This document shows positions 46,593-59,579 of a stretch of DNA of 64,000 nucleotides, piece by piece. The notes beneath the pieces were generated by a model. That model saw only the letters and a program-made list of their open reading frames with translations, made no database searches and was not told the DNA's origin. Source of the DNA: Sialis fuliginosa (lineage: Eukaryota; Arthropoda; Insecta; Megaloptera; Sialidae); assembly GCA_961205875.1 (NCBI GenBank), contig OY540813.1, positions 23,531,001 to 23,595,000 on the forward strand. Direction: 5' to 3'. Each line of letters begins with the position of its first letter. The stretch's first letter is position 1. Both the position numbers and the translations under genes were made by a program.

Positions 46593-49074
46593 GGGCAAGC
46601 ATACACGGGTGTATGCTTTAAGGGTTCCGAATTACGTTCTCCGTGGACTGTTTGGAGCCACAGGTGTATTTTTAAGTTAATAAATAATATAAAAATATTT
46701 TTTCTATCAAGATAATTGTCGTAATTTCCGCTGCTTCCAATGGTTTTGTCAGTGGCAGTTTTTCTGATTTCCCGTAATAATTATAACTATTATAACTTTT
46801 GTTATCATCGATTGGTCAGTGTTATTTTTCACTGATTGTGATTGAGAGAGAATTGTAAAAATAAATCATAACTATGGTCCATATGTTCATTGATGAATCT
46901 ATTTTTATGAGTTCAGCGATATTAGCACATTTACCGACAAAGCCAGCTCTGAATCAGCAGAATAAATTGTCGTTTTATTTGGCGTGACTGGGCCGGAGCT
47001 CTTTATAAAATGTGCGTAATCTTTTACTGTCACAAATATTACGTACGATGTAAACAGCTGACACATTATACAACGACATATTTTAGGGAAAAAAACATAA
47101 ATGAATTATTAATATCTGTAATATATTATGTTTTACATGTGAACACGGATTATTAAAAGTTTCAAAATAATTAAACCGAGGAAGTATTAATATCTGACAT
47201 CTTTATATGTGTATTCAATGCTAATTATATTCGCACAATCATAGAAAATAGTGTTCTGAAGGATCGTTTCATTTATATATGAATTTTTATTTATTAAATA
47301 AGACACAAATGTTTTTTCAAGATTCTGAAAAACTAACAATTAATTACTCCAATATTTTTTTAATTTCTGACAAATAAAATATCTACATTATTTATTTAAT
47401 AATTTTCCCCTCTATTAACGATAACATCAATTATATTTTAATTTAGTATGAAAAAAACCTTTAACTGTGTTTTTTTGCTCAATTTCAAAGTAATTAAGAT
47501 TGGACAGAAACCATCATAAGATGCTAGCTGTATTTTACTCAATTCTAAAAATTCACTAAAACTTTTTAATAATTTCTTGTAATCAAGACATCGACATTGG
47601 ATGCAAAACATTATTTACTTTTTTTTTATTAAAACTTATTAATGAATTAATATTATAAAATTTGAAATTCAATGAATGACATTATAAACACAGCGGTTGA
47701 ACGGAATTCCACATTTTAAGCATGGTTTCCAAACTCGCCAGAAAAAGGCAGCTACGTAAGCCCTTAGATAGTTATGCAACCCTCTTGAAGAGATATACCA
47801 AAATTTCTTAAGGAAAACGTACTTCGGCATTTTTTCTATCATCACCTCTTTACTAATTTCTTTGGTAACAAAAATCAGAAAATCTGAAGAATTTACAATT
47901 GAACCATGACAACCAAAATTGCAGTAAACTTAGGGTATTATTCTAAACCATATTTGTAACAAATCCTTTGAGTGGCAAAACTGTGTCTAAAAATTTCTAT
48001 TTTAGGTACTTTTTAGCCTAGACAGCCTGGACTAAAGGAAGATAAAATATAAATAAAATCTATATAAATATTTTACTGCTTACAACAGTCAAATGATTAT
48101 TGCAAACAATAAAAAATAAAATATCTACTTGAATTCATGACTACAACTAACTCTACACATACATATTGTATTTATATACTTCTCTTTAAGCTATAATCAA
48201 TAACACAAAGTATATACTTGATGGCATCATAGTATTAAATAATAAAACCCATTAAACATCTTTACGATTTTTAGCATTGTCCAAGTCGCATGTGGCCAGT
48301 GTTCTATGTTTTTCATAAATCAGATGGCTTCTAATATTTATAACGAAAGCCATATAAAATATAAATACTCGTGCAACATATGTACACGAAGATTTATATG
48401 TGGCTGTCTAGATTGTATAATATTTATTTCTTTTATTTGTCTGTCTTGTTTGATCATCGTTAGTTGCAGTCAATTAAGTTTATGAGAGGTATTTGTTATT
48501 TTTATAGAGACGGGCTAATTTTAAGTGCTTGTTATAACTTTTATACAGTCGTTGTGGAATAGGAAATATATGAGTTACCCCACCCCCCTCGCATATTGTT
48601 GAAAAAAATGTTAAAACTTGAAAAATTATTTTGAAATTAAAATAAATTCTATTCAAGAAAAAAAGTAAAATAGATCATTATCAAAAAAAGATCAAGTGTA
48701 AGTCCATCTTCGTGCTATAAGTGTTCCGTATCAAGCAGTTTTTCAATTTATTCTACTATATACTTAAAAGTATCGTTTTAATTTGACTTGCATTTGTGCA
48801 TAATGAAGGAAATGTATACAAAAAGTGCATTATCTACTAAATGGTTCAAACAACTATACTTTTTTTAATTCATGAGTTGTATTGTACTTAAACATTTATG
48901 GGTTAAACATTGAGACTTTCAATAAGAAATTCGTGGGAATTTGAGAATACCTGAAATTCTCCAACAATTTATTTTCAATGTAATTGCCTTCAACATCAGT
49001 AGCGGTGTGCGATCTACATTCATGTCAGTCCAGTGACAGTTTATGTTTAGATCAGACACATTCGACGAAGGTAC
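46593..49074. other. A/T-rich noncoding stretch
   Basis: I see no supported gene, RNA or bounded element in this stretch. Confidence 0.3.
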
Positions 49075-49155
49075 TGTCGAATTTTACTTGATTAGAATGC
49101 TTCAAATTACGCGAAATAATATTTTATTCTTGTTCTATGATTAAAAGGGCTTCTA
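49075..49155 (+). repeat. family A fragment
   Basis: GTCGAATTTTACTTGATTAG, CTTCAAATTACG and TATTCTTGTTCTATGATTAA match the middle of family A (1932-2005). It ends within 20 bp of the hAT-type insertion that follows. Confidence 0.6.
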
Positions 49156-49172
49156 TAAGATATGCCTGTACA

Positions 49173-49729
49173 CAGGCCCGGATTTAGAAATTTGCTGCCC
49201 TTAGGCAGTTGCGAAAATTGCCCCCCCCCCCCCTACACTATTTTTACGCATTTCGATGAATTGCATATTGACCATACAAGTTTTCGCTACGATATAGAAA
49301 ATCACGTAAACTGTTACACAAGAATCATTGTTTTTTTGCGATGTCGTTTTTTAGATATCTGTATGTGAAGATAACAAACCTGAAATTGATGCCGTTAAAA
49401 CTTGTCACACGTACTGTTAACAATAAATTAACAATGATGTTAATAATCGTTCACCAATGTTTAGTAATAATGACAGAGGAGTTTATGTGTATCACAATAT
49501 ACTGTAGGAGAAAATAAGATGATTTTCGATACAGAAACTTATCGAATATTCGATATTAGGCCAATATCGAGACTTGTATAAATCGATTCTTTTCTCGATT
49601 CGGGCATTTTCCACTTATAATTCCAACAAATATAACAAATTTTCAAAGTTTCCGCCAAAATTTTCCGCCCTTCAATTCTTGCCACCCTAGGCAACTGCCT
49701 ACTCTGCCTACATGGTAAATCCGGGCCTG
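49173..49729. mobile_element. hAT-type MITE with perfect 8-bp duplication
   Basis: The ends CAGGCCCGGATTTA and TAAATCCGGGCCTG are perfect inverted repeats. They are followed inward by a second shared pair (CTTAGGCAGTTGC / GCAACTGCC with CCTAGG). CCTGTACA flanks both sides (49165-49172 and 49730-49737). CAGG-type ends with an 8-bp duplication are diagnostic of hAT transposons. A C14 run follows near 49210-49223. At 557 bp it lacks a transposase. Frames at 49162-49368 and 49643-49846 lie in or across it and are not genes. Confidence 0.92.
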
Positions 49730-49737
49730 CCTGTACA

Positions 49738-50328
49738 GCATGTACCCGCCTTTATATTTGACAAAGAAAATAGGGACACTAGGTATAATTATAAAAAAAT
49801 GTACTACATAAAACAGTAAATTTTCAGCAAAAGTATTAAAACACATACAACTATAGTTATTTGTACTTTTAAATTACCTACACCTATACAAATAATACAA
49901 AATTAAATTTAACTTGTAAGAGACTGTGCGCAGACCGACCGTAACCATACAAGTGATTCACGGAATGTGAACGCGTCTCGCGAATATGAGAAACCTAATA
50001 AATGTGAGAACCGTGTGTGCAGATATTCCTAAGAATGTCGTATCCGTACAAGGTGCAATTTGTTAGGTAACAAGAAAATCTACCGGCAGAGGCGCTCCAT
50101 CTGTAGGGCAACAACTAAACATTACATTAAAATTAAATGTATTATTATTATACCCACTTTGTCTGCAGCTTCTCGATTGCTGTTATCATATTGTTGAGGC
50201 AACTTTTAATTTATTTTCGCATGTCTTATAAGGTTTTTGTAATAATATAAGATGATTTTTTTATCCGATATATATACTTCACTGGGAAAGAAACCTCAAC
50301 TAGTGTAACAGAAAAACACATGCACAAG
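49738..50328. other. noncoding stretch
   Basis: No gene seen. A moderately G/C-rich patch lies at 49925-50030 (CTGTGCGCAGACCGACCGTA … GAACGCGTCTCGCG). Confidence 0.3.
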
Positions 50329-50697
50329 TAAGGTATTGGCACCAGTCTTGGATTTGACCCCAGTATTGGCTATTTTTAAATTAAATGTACTGAATTAGAA
50401 ATATTTGTTGATATTTGATTATACTACCATTTCTGAATATTAATCATTTAACTGTCTTATAGCGTGATTTAATAACAATCGGGCAATGGGTGTCAAAATG
50501 GTGGACATTTAGATTAATTATTAGTACCTATAATTTATATATTAATTATTATAATAATAAACAAAATAAAATACTATAATTTAAAAAACAAACTATATTT
50601 GCAGACTTTGGTAATTAAATTGATTAAATAAAGAGTTAATTGTTTAAATAGTAAACCTTGCTCTTATAGCGACCATAACTGGTGCCAGTATCTTATT
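50329..50697. mobile_element. MITE family G
   Basis: The ends TAAGGTATTGGCACCAGT and (minus strand) TAAGATACTGGCACCAGT are inverted. The right end continues inward as TATGGTCGCTATAAGAGCAA, which also occurs at 26068-26113 as a solo end. No coding sequence. Confidence 0.7.
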
Positions 50698-53340
50698 ATA
50701 AGAACTCCCACAAGTCTTATGGGAATTAACTGAAATTGTAGTATAATGTAGTAGGTATCATCTTAATCAAAATTCTTCGTGGATACGAAACTCATTAAAT
50801 GAACAGTTTTTGAGTTATTCATCGTGAAAGCTCGAAAAATAGGTATTTTGGCATATATAAATCATAAGGCTTTGAGATGTATTTATGTATTAATTATATC
50901 TATCTATCTATAATATGTAAATCTGTAGAGTCTATTGTGGGAATTCACTGATTATGCTCGTATAAATACACGCTGGTAAAGTCGCGAGGGAATATTAATC
51001 ATGAACATAATGAATATGTATCTAATAATTATATTTTTGTACCCGTAAATTTTTTTTAATTTTTTTTACAGAATATTTCTCTACGCGTCTCTCCATAACG
51101 TTTCACTGATTTTAAACATGTCGGTTGTTACAATCAATATATATATAATCTTATTGATCGCTTTGCGTTCTGCCACAAAAAGTACATTTGTCTTCTGAAA
51201 TGAAGCAGTTGGCCTGTCAATTTTTTATCATATACAAAAACGTTACATACAAAGAAATGTTTTTTGCGGACAGAAAATATTTACAATCTGCAGATGACAT
51301 AGAGGATATAAAAATATGACAACGTTAAAATATATACATGAAATTCGAAAAATGCAACAAGATATATAAAATATGCTTTGAAATTTCAATTATATTTAAT
51401 ATAGAGCATCAAATTTATATTTACGTTTTATATTCAACTTTAAGAATCTAAATAATAATAATTATTTGTTTTTTATGAAGATCATGCACATACAAATACA
51501 TAATATATAATACCTATGTCTTATATACATCACTTGCTCAAATAATTTTTTTAGCCAATTTGGCATATTTTCCAGTTCTTTTGTGATATGTAATTAAGTA
51601 ATTACTTTATGATGTGGAATTTTCATTAAATCTATTATATTAATTAATTGTAAAAAATCAGTTATAGATAACAAAAATAAGCCTATATAATATAACCCTT
51701 TTTTTTTCGAAAGTATATTTTGTTTATTTATTAATTACTAATAAAAAACAAAGCACAGTAGGTACATTTTCATATAAGTAATTACTATAAAATATAGTAT
51801 TTGTGTGTCATAAAACGCATTTTTTAAACTATAAACTATAATACCGGGTTTGTAGTGTGAAACACTCAAGGGCAAAACCTCTAGTTTACTTGATGAAAAT
51901 TCATTACAATCCAAGTTAAACTATTAACAGTACGGTATTTAATTGACTGTTTTCGATACATGTATATCATAATAACAGTATAGGTGTGACATTTTCATTT
52001 AAGAAGATTTCAGCTTACGCGACAATTAAAACACAATTAAAATATGATATATGGAATGAGGAGAGATGAAGGGAGAAATATAATTTTATTTATAATTTTT
52101 TGGGACGCCACTGCTTATATTCTACAAGGACACTTTAACAGAATTGTTATGTACATACATAGTGTAAAAAATTACTACAGAACCAGAAGTGACAAAAAAA
52201 GAAATGTAATTTCTACACTTTGTATAAGTTCTCTTTTAGAATATTTTTGTGAGAAGAACAAGAATTACACATGTATGATTGTGCTTAGTCCTTAAATGAT
52301 GTATTACTCTAGGGAATAAATTATGTTCTCTTCAAGGAACTCTAAAAATTTCTACTGCAAAATATGATGAAACGTTGAAAGAAAATTAATCATTTTCTAG
52401 ATATGTATAATAATAATAATAGATAACCAAAATATTTTCAACTATTATTAGTGCTTCGATTAGCGGACATTTTCAAGTTACGACATGCGTCTGGAATCGA
52501 TGGTGACGTACGCGTATCTTTAGGGTAGGAATGTATCAGTATTGATAAATTGTGTAGGAGGTAATTATACACTGATTTATTGATAAACCATTGTCCCAAT
52601 CTAGAAATGGTATGGTTGACAAGTTGACTATTAATAGAATTAGTGAGATTAATATTAATTAATAAATCACTCTACGCTATATTGTAAATGCATTAGAGGT
52701 AATGAAAATATATTTGCCAATAAATGACAGTTTACTGTAAATTTTAAAGCATATCATTTTCAATAAAAAAATGTCAGGTATTTAGAAAGTTAAACTATTT
52801 ATACCTATGGGAAATAATAAAATTGATTCTCTGTTGCAAAAGTTCGATCACAACAAATTTTAAAATTAGTAAATATTTTTCTATGATGTTTTTAATGATG
52901 TGCAATGAAATTTAGGAGATGTCACTTATTGAAAATTGAATTGTAGATACAAAATGGTTTTTTATTTAATAAACAGAGAGCTGAAGATGTGTTAATCTAC
53001 ATTATATTATTATTTTAAAATATGTTTGTAAAGATATAGACTCTTAAAGTAAACATTAATGACAATTCGAACTGAACCAATCAAAACTATTGAACGTAAT
53101 GACGTTTTACATGTTAATTAATATAACAATATTTCGTTTGAATATTTATTTTGTTTATTTATTACACCGCACCTACACGTCTGGCAGTTATAAACTTTTA
53201 AGAATACCAAACTTACAATAAAGATACACCTACAGAAAGCTGCCAGACATATTTTATGTAGGTACATATTATAATTGATTGGCAATTATACAAGAATATT
53301 TTAAATTATGAAATTTTCCTGGTGCCTATAATCTATATTT
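50698..53340. other. long A/T-rich noncoding stretch
   Basis: No supported gene. The frame at 52044-52295 (83 codons) starts with an ATG but its product is unrecognised. A block at 52463-52520 weakly resembles 5055-5107. Confidence 0.3.
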
Positions 53341-53587
53341 GAGGAGGTGAGTTCCAAAACTCGTTCGTTCCATTTAAAAAAATCGAGATGGCAATGGATT
53401 TATAAGAATTTTTGGCATTTTTTCATATTGTAATGTCAGTTTTGAGCAAAAAAAGTCATATTATGATTAAGCGAGTTTTGCTCAAAACTGAAATTATAAT
53501 ATGAAAAAATTCCAAAAATTCTTTCAAAATTCACTGCCATTTCGATTCTTTTAAACGGAACGAACGAATTTTGGAACTCACCTCCTC
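53341..53587. mobile_element. 247-bp hairpin MITE
   Basis: GAGGAGGTGAGTTCCAAAAC at the left and its inverse TTTTGGAACTCACCTCCTC at the right are the tips of two ~115-bp inverted arms meeting near 53465. Shared inner blocks include TTTTTCATATTGTAAT and CAGTTTTGAGCAAAA. ATTT flanks both sides (53337-53340 and 53588-53591), a possible short target duplication. Confidence 0.88.
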
Positions 53588-53609
53588 ATTTATAAAAAAA
53601 GATTCTCGT

Positions 53610-53690
53610 CAAGCACTCACTCATCAATGTATAGGTACAGCCCAATCCTCTAAACTCGGAAATGTGAAATTTTAGGGGTGTCTGCATAAC
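53610..53690 (+). repeat. dispersed repeat shared with 18440-18560
   Basis: AAGCACTCACTCATCAATGT and GTACAGCCCAATCCTCTAAA parallel the block at 18460-18520. Confidence 0.4.
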
Positions 53691-54064
53691 TGACGATTGA
53701 CGATTTTTCGTACTGAAATTAACAGTGAGGTTATTCATTTTGACATCTGAGTCCCATTAATACAATATGTTACTTATCAATATGATAAGTGCCTAAATTA
53801 GTATATTTTTATCATTTTTAAAGTGAAAATCGATAATATCTGTATACCTAAATGTATATAATTGTGTGCCATGAAAAACTTCATCAAGTATTTTACAGTT
53901 TTATTGCAATATAATTGCGGCACTGAAACTCTACCACGTAAGAAATGTTTGATTTATTTCCTACAATAACGTCATATAGAACCGATTCATATAGTGAAAA
54001 TTTTGTACTCACGCCAAGTTGTCTGAATACATGCGGTTAAAATATAAATAAAATAAATATATAA

Positions 54065-56127
54065 ACATAATAATAATAATAATAATAATAAATTTTATTT
54101 GTTATGTTCGACCATTGGTTAGGTATACAAAACGTCAATATGTGGTATACAATATACATAAATAAATAAAAATATATACATAATATATAAATTCTTTTTC
54201 ATTTTTTTTTTTACTGCAATATAAAATAATTAAGCTAATAGCACTCAGCAATGCTGTATGGTTCCTTCATTATGAAGTACTGCTTTAAATGTATTTTGTA
54301 TGTTTTTGAGGTTTTTAATATGCCAGGAAGAGTGTTTATAAGTTTGTTATACATATAATCTGGAGATCTTTCATAAAAGGTAGTTTTATGGTATATCTCT
54401 TGAATTCTACCTCTAAAGTCATAATTTGCAATTTTCCTTTCTTCTTTTTTGCTTTTGATATTTTTTAATAATTCTGTTGCATATATACCATAAATAGTTA
54501 ATAAATTGTTAGTTTTAAAAATACCTCTAAGTGATTTTTTTTGATCATAATTAAAAATTAGTCTTAAAATTTTTTTCTGTATAACAAACACTCTTCCAGC
54601 CTCTGAAGTACTTCCCCACAGAAGGATACCATACCTCATTGCAGAGTACACATGTGCGTAATAGTAAGCCATCAACTGGTGCTCGTCAAGATATTGTTTC
54701 AATATTCTTATCTGATAACAACACCTGCATAATTTTTTACATAATTCGTCAACGTGTGCTGTGAATTTCAATGTGTCATCCATATACATTCCTAAAAATC
54801 TGGCTACTAACGCGGGTTTGAAAACCTTATCGTCCATATAAGTAACAATATTATTGACACCATTTTTATGCTTTAATTGGAAATTCACAACACACGTTTT
54901 TTCAACATTAACTATAAGGATGTTTGAGAAACACCATTCCTGAAACTGTCGAATTACATTAATCGCTAACTCTTTAGCATCGTCAATACTGTCCGCGGCT
55001 ACTAACACTGTCACATCATCAGCATACATTATTACTTTCCCTATGAGCAAATAGTCAGGCAAATCATTTACATAACACATGAACAATAATGGCCCTAAAT
55101 TGCTACCTTGAGGTACTCCTACTTCAACTGCCGCTGTTTCAGAGTCGGTGCCATTTATATTCACGTACATGGATCTATTTTCTAAATAAGATTTTATTAG
55201 TTTATTCGCATTACCTCTAAGACCCATTTGCTGCAGTTTCGTCAATAGAAACTGATGATTGACAGTGTCAAAAGCCGCAGTCAGATCAAAAAACAACCCA
55301 TAAACAGCCAATCCACTATCGAGCATTTTTGTCAAGTTACTATATAATTCAACAGTTGCAGTCATGGTGGATCTCTCCCCCCGATAGCCATGCTGAGAAT
55401 CATGCAGAATGTTGTTATCTTCAAAAAAGTCATTGATACGACTACATATTATTTTTTCTATAATCTTTGTAAAGCAAGACAGTAAAGATATCGGTCTGTA
55501 ATTGTTAATGTCTTCGGGGTTCTTATGTTTTAAAAGAGGTTTCAATTTAGCTATTTTTAAAATATCCGGATATTCCCCACATTCAAAAATTTTATTAATT
55601 ATTATTGTTATATGGTCACTTATAATGTCTGCACAATATTTTAATACTATAGTTGGAATTTGGTCAGCTCCGGTTGATGGCCCACTTGGTAGCTTCTTAA
55701 TTGTATTTAAAATTTCACCTTTATTTGTTGGATATAAGAACATAGTCCTATTTACAATTTTAGAATTTGTACAGTTCTCTGATACATTATTTTTAAAATG
55801 TTTATTTAATTTTTGGTTTACTGTATTTGTAAAATGATTTAAAAATATATTAGCCACTTCATCATTATTAATTTTCTTATTGTTATGTAACAATGTTATA
55901 AAAGTTATTTTTTTATTGACATATTTTCCAGTGATTTTATTTATCACAGACCAGACATCACGACTATTCTTTGAATTAAAATCTATGTTTTTAAAATAAA
56001 AACTTTTTTTCGTCCTTTTTATGTTACTTGTATGTTCTTTTTTAAAATTTTTGTAAACTTCTAACATACCATCACAGTTTTTATAGGTACTAGAAGTTAG
56101 GATAAACAATTTATCATTATTGATATT
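54065..56127 (-). mobile_element. 5'-truncated CR1/L2/Jockey-type non-LTR retrotransposon
   Basis: On the minus strand the element runs from an open frame at 56127 through a reverse transcriptase to a stop at 54235, a ~145-bp 3' region with AATAAAATTT, and a (TTA)n tail at about 54068-54091. The endonuclease half is missing. Loss of the 5' side with a simple-repeat 3' tail is the usual result of target-primed reverse transcription. I could not identify a target duplication. Confidence 0.8.
54235..56109 (-). CDS. reverse transcriptase of a non-LTR retrotransposon, 5'-truncated
   Basis: The product copies element RNA into DNA at a nicked target in the nucleus. In 624 codons without a stop the RT blocks appear in order: KLPSGPSTGADQIP (139-152), NYRPISLL (203-210), HGYRGERSTM (240-249), FFDLTAAFDTV (273-283, catalytic Asp 275), GVPQGSNLGP (331-340), MYADDVTVL (361-369, catalytic Asp 364 and 365), RFLGMYMD (about 437-444), then thumb and C-terminal region ending IAECY. 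No RNase H follows, which fits the CR1/L2/Jockey group and not I/R1. Residues 1-60 match the linker between endonuclease and RT; the endonuclease itself is absent. The first counted codon is TTG, not ATG, and the frame stays open to 56127, where a TAA stops it at 56128-56130. A complete element would need ORF1 and the endonuclease. The lack of decay suggests a fairly recent insertion. The plus-strand frame 55502-55837 is a shadow. Confidence 0.9.
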   Translation of the reverse strand: MFILTSSTYKNCDGMLEVYKNFKKEHTSNIKRTKKSFYFKNIDFNSKNSRDVWSVINKITGKYVNKKITFITLLHNNKKINNDEVANIFLNHFTNTVNQKLNKHFKNNVSENCTNSKIVNRTMFLYPTNKGEILNTIKKLPSGPSTGADQIPTIVLKYCADIISDHITIIINKIFECGEYPDILKIAKLKPLLKHKNPEDINNYRPISLLSCFTKIIEKIICSRINDFFEDNNILHDSQHGYRGERSTMTATVELYSNLTKMLDSGLAVYGLFFDLTAAFDTVNHQFLLTKLQQMGLRGNANKLIKSYLENRSMYVNINGTDSETAAVEVGVPQGSNLGPLLFMCYVNDLPDYLLIGKVIMYADDVTVLVAADSIDDAKELAINVIRQFQEWCFSNILIVNVEKTCVVNFQLKHKNGVNNIVTYMDDKVFKPALVARFLGMYMDDTLKFTAHVDELCKKLCRCCYQIRILKQYLDEHQLMAYYYAHVYSAMRYGILLWGSTSEAGRVFVIQKKILRLIFNYDQKKSLRGIFKTNNLLTIYGIYATELLKNIKSKKEERKIANYDFRGRIQEIYHKTTFYERSPDYMYNKLINTLPGILKTSKTYKIHLKQYFIMKEPYSIAECY

Positions 56128-56130
56128 TTA

Positions 56131-57720
56131 TATGTTTATGCCCGAGATATAAACCATTCAGGTGTCTAATCACTTAACTTCACGATTTTATTATTTTATT
56201 ATACCTACCTATTTGATAAAATCATTTACTCTCAGTATTTGACTGATGATATGTTTCTTACCTTGCTTCTAACTTATCATTCTCGCCCATCACATTGTCT
56301 GCAAGTTTCACTTATCAAACAAAAATTATACCATATATAATAATATATTATAATATAAATAGATGAAACAAGAAGCAAGGTGAGCAGAAGTTTGAAATGC
56401 AGGTATATGTAGGTGTAACCTCAGACTATATTATGCAACTTTTTATAAGTTTATTTATAAAAACATAAATTGTCTCTTGTGTTGATTTTAAAATCAGCTG
56501 AAGTTATTTGGAGAGGTAAAACATAAATTGAATATTGAAAGCGAAAAATGTATTTTATTAAAAGCTAAGTATATATTATGCATATAAGATTTTCGTAAAG
56601 GTTTTCTTTAAGAAAATCCTTATTATATTATTTATAAGAGCGTATATCAGAACATATCATACATATTTGAGATGAAATATTCTTTAATATGTATGTATAA
56701 TTGTATATACATGAATTGATATTCCTATAGCAACAAGTATGTTATATCGAAGAAATAAAAATACTTATTGTATAATACTTTATACTCAGGTTAATAAAAA
56801 ATCAAATTGTCCATGTTCATACTATTTGGAATATAAAAATAATTTAAAAAGTCAGCAAAATGTACATCGTACATGAACTGTGTGTGAACCATTAATGTTA
56901 ACCGATATAAATAAAACTATTTCTATTTTTTCAGTGACAGACTAGATTTCAGTTTTTAACTTATGCTACGGACGGACAAAAGAACTTCGCTAGCTAATGG
57001 AATTCCCGGATAGAATTCTGAAAATTAATATTTATCAAAATGAAAAACGTAACGTTGGTACAGGGATAGGATTTGTTTTTCTCTTTTTTATTGTGTTTTT
57101 TTAAATACGTAAATAAATGTATAAATACTAAAAAAATTCAATATTTTACAATAAAAAAATTTTAAGTTGCCATAATTAAGTCATCAAAAAGACAAAAATG
57201 AATGACTCCCTGAATATATGGGTTTGAACTTTTATTAAAACGTTTTTTGGTAAAATTGATAGCTACGAAATATATCTAAAATAAAAATAATTTTTTTTAC
57301 CGCTCCCGAATTCAAAATGTATTAGTTCCCTCCCTGTCCTCGCATATTAGGTTAATAACAGTATAAAATATTATTATTATTATATTATATTATATAACAG
57401 CAATATATGAAAATCAAATATTCTCATAAGCAACTAAAATTCAGTTGATAACCCAATTAACTCATGACACAGAACATTTTCGATTATATTAAGTGCAATA
57501 ATACTGACAATGAGTATGTACATTTGATCATATAATGGTTTTGTTTATGTTTAAGTAAATTACACATATCAACCTATTATACAGTACTTTGTATGTTCGA
57601 TACCAAAATGTGAAAGTTCATTTCGATCAGGATATTTACATAATCGTGTTAGACTGAAAATAATACCATTTACATTAAATTAGATTGTTAACAGAAGTAG
57701 ATAATAACAATGTTTTTGTT
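56131..57720. other. A/T-rich noncoding stretch
   Basis: No gene seen. A TAT/TTA-rich simple run lies at about 57367-57394. Confidence 0.35.
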
Positions 57721-58347
57721 AAGGCTGTAAGCCGAGGCAGACATTTCCTTTGTTAGACTTGAAACTAGCTCGAGACCGACACTATACCATTTAATTTTTA
57801 ACATGACGAGAGACCATCTTAAGGTTTGACGAAACGATATCAATTTTATTAATTTAGGTCTCATCAAAATTCTAGGATTTATAAAGGCTCACGAAATAAT
57901 TTTCTTATACTCTAAATAGGACTATGTTTTTCTTACGTATTATAAGGAGCTAAAAACAAATAAAAAAATAAAATAAAAAACTCGCTGATTCCCAAATTTT
58001 TTACTATTGTCAATTTTTGATCAAATCTAAAAAAAATATTTTATAGATAAGACTTTTCTCTTCAATTTGCTTTTTTTATATCGTTGTAAAATCATTGTTG
58101 ACCAATTTAAGAAGAAAAAACTTTCAGCTTTTTAAATCTGCCCTGGAGTTTTTTTTTACGATCATTTGTTCAAAGTTAAAAGTTTTATTTTTGCTTTTAT
58201 CGCAAATAACTTACTCAAAAATGAAACAGATGTATGTATAATTAACGACAGACGAGATGGCTTTAACTTTAAGTCACGATTATCAGATGTAAAATTCAAG
58301 ACGAGACTAACCTAACTCTCGTCTCTTCTCGATTCGTGTGTAGCCCT
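57721..58347. mobile_element. family D element, longest copy
   Basis: The left end AAGGCTGTAAGCCGAGGCAG and, on the minus strand, the right end TAGGGCTACACACGAATCGA are followed inward by GAGAC-type runs on both sides. The ends are only loosely inverted. The interior is A/T-rich with no transposase. Fragments of the family occur at 7582, 13640, 23655, 37475, 39885, 43690 and 59580. Confidence 0.5.
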
Positions 58348-59579
58348 AGTTATAGGTATTTAGGCGGTTTTTAATATTTAATAGTTTTTCTTCTTCTTCT
58401 GATGGCGTTCTTTTCTTAATAATACAGCCAATGAGGTTTTCATATCTTATATGACTTGAGCATTATTTTTTTAATATAGTTTTTTTTTATAATTAATTAA
58501 TTTTGCTGTTTTCTAAAGTAAATGATTATATTTTGACTTATATTTTACTATATTTTTTTCTTTTCTTTTAAATTCTTTATCTATACATAAAACGGGGACA
58601 CAAATTTAGGATTTTTTTTGCCACTGTGCCTGTCAGGGCAAATATTTAATAGTTTCTGACCTCCATTGATTATGATGAAAAATATGTTTATTAGAACAAA
58701 AAATAATCACAATTCATATATCCTTGGGATCCACAGAATTAAGTTCAATATTCATAAAAAAATTTAGTACTTTTTAACTTGTTAATCGATTTCATAAAAA
58801 GTATGCAATAATTTAAGTTTCACATTTGATTATGAAGTAAGAACCTAAGAGAATTGGTTATCGATTAATGTCATTATTAATTTATACTTCAAGAGGTCGA
58901 GGTCAATATTGGAAGAGTTTGGATGAAAACTTTTTTTCAGAAGAAAATAAATGTTAAGAAATTGTTATCACAAATACTGAAATCATTCAATGACTGAAAT
59001 AAAACGAAACTTCCACAACGCTATGTGAGTTAATCGATTGGAAACACCCACATGTTCTCACTGTTTTATTTCGTCCAATGAACATATAATATTATAATAA
59101 AACAGCGTTTTATTTGTGTACAGAAAATAATACTACATTATACTATTTTTGTTTCATAGAAAATATTTTTAGCTACGATATTTTTGAAAGGTATTTAAAA
59201 TTAACATTTTTACGCGAAAATATTAATTACAATCTTCTTCAGAATGACATTGTTTACAAACATATGTTCTTTTTTTACATGTTCATTCAAAACATGAAAT
59301 GTTTACGTCTGATGAATTTTTTTCTTCGCAAAATCTTTTTTTTTTAATTAAAAAGTTATTGGTTTTTATTATAATAGTTTACAGATTACTCTAAATGTTA
59401 ATTAATAATGAATCATCATAATGTAAAAATTAAAATAAGGATTATGTTTCTTTTTTTAAATCCATTTGTTCTTATTATAGAAATCGCATCAAAAACATAA
59501 AAATAAAATGTTGTTTTTTCGTGCCTTTTTAAGAATATGAGTTTGAAGAATCCATACTATACGCTCCTTCCAACTTAAC

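Noticed and set aside
55502..55837. 111-codon plus-strand frame.
   Set aside because: Antisense shadow of the reverse transcriptase.
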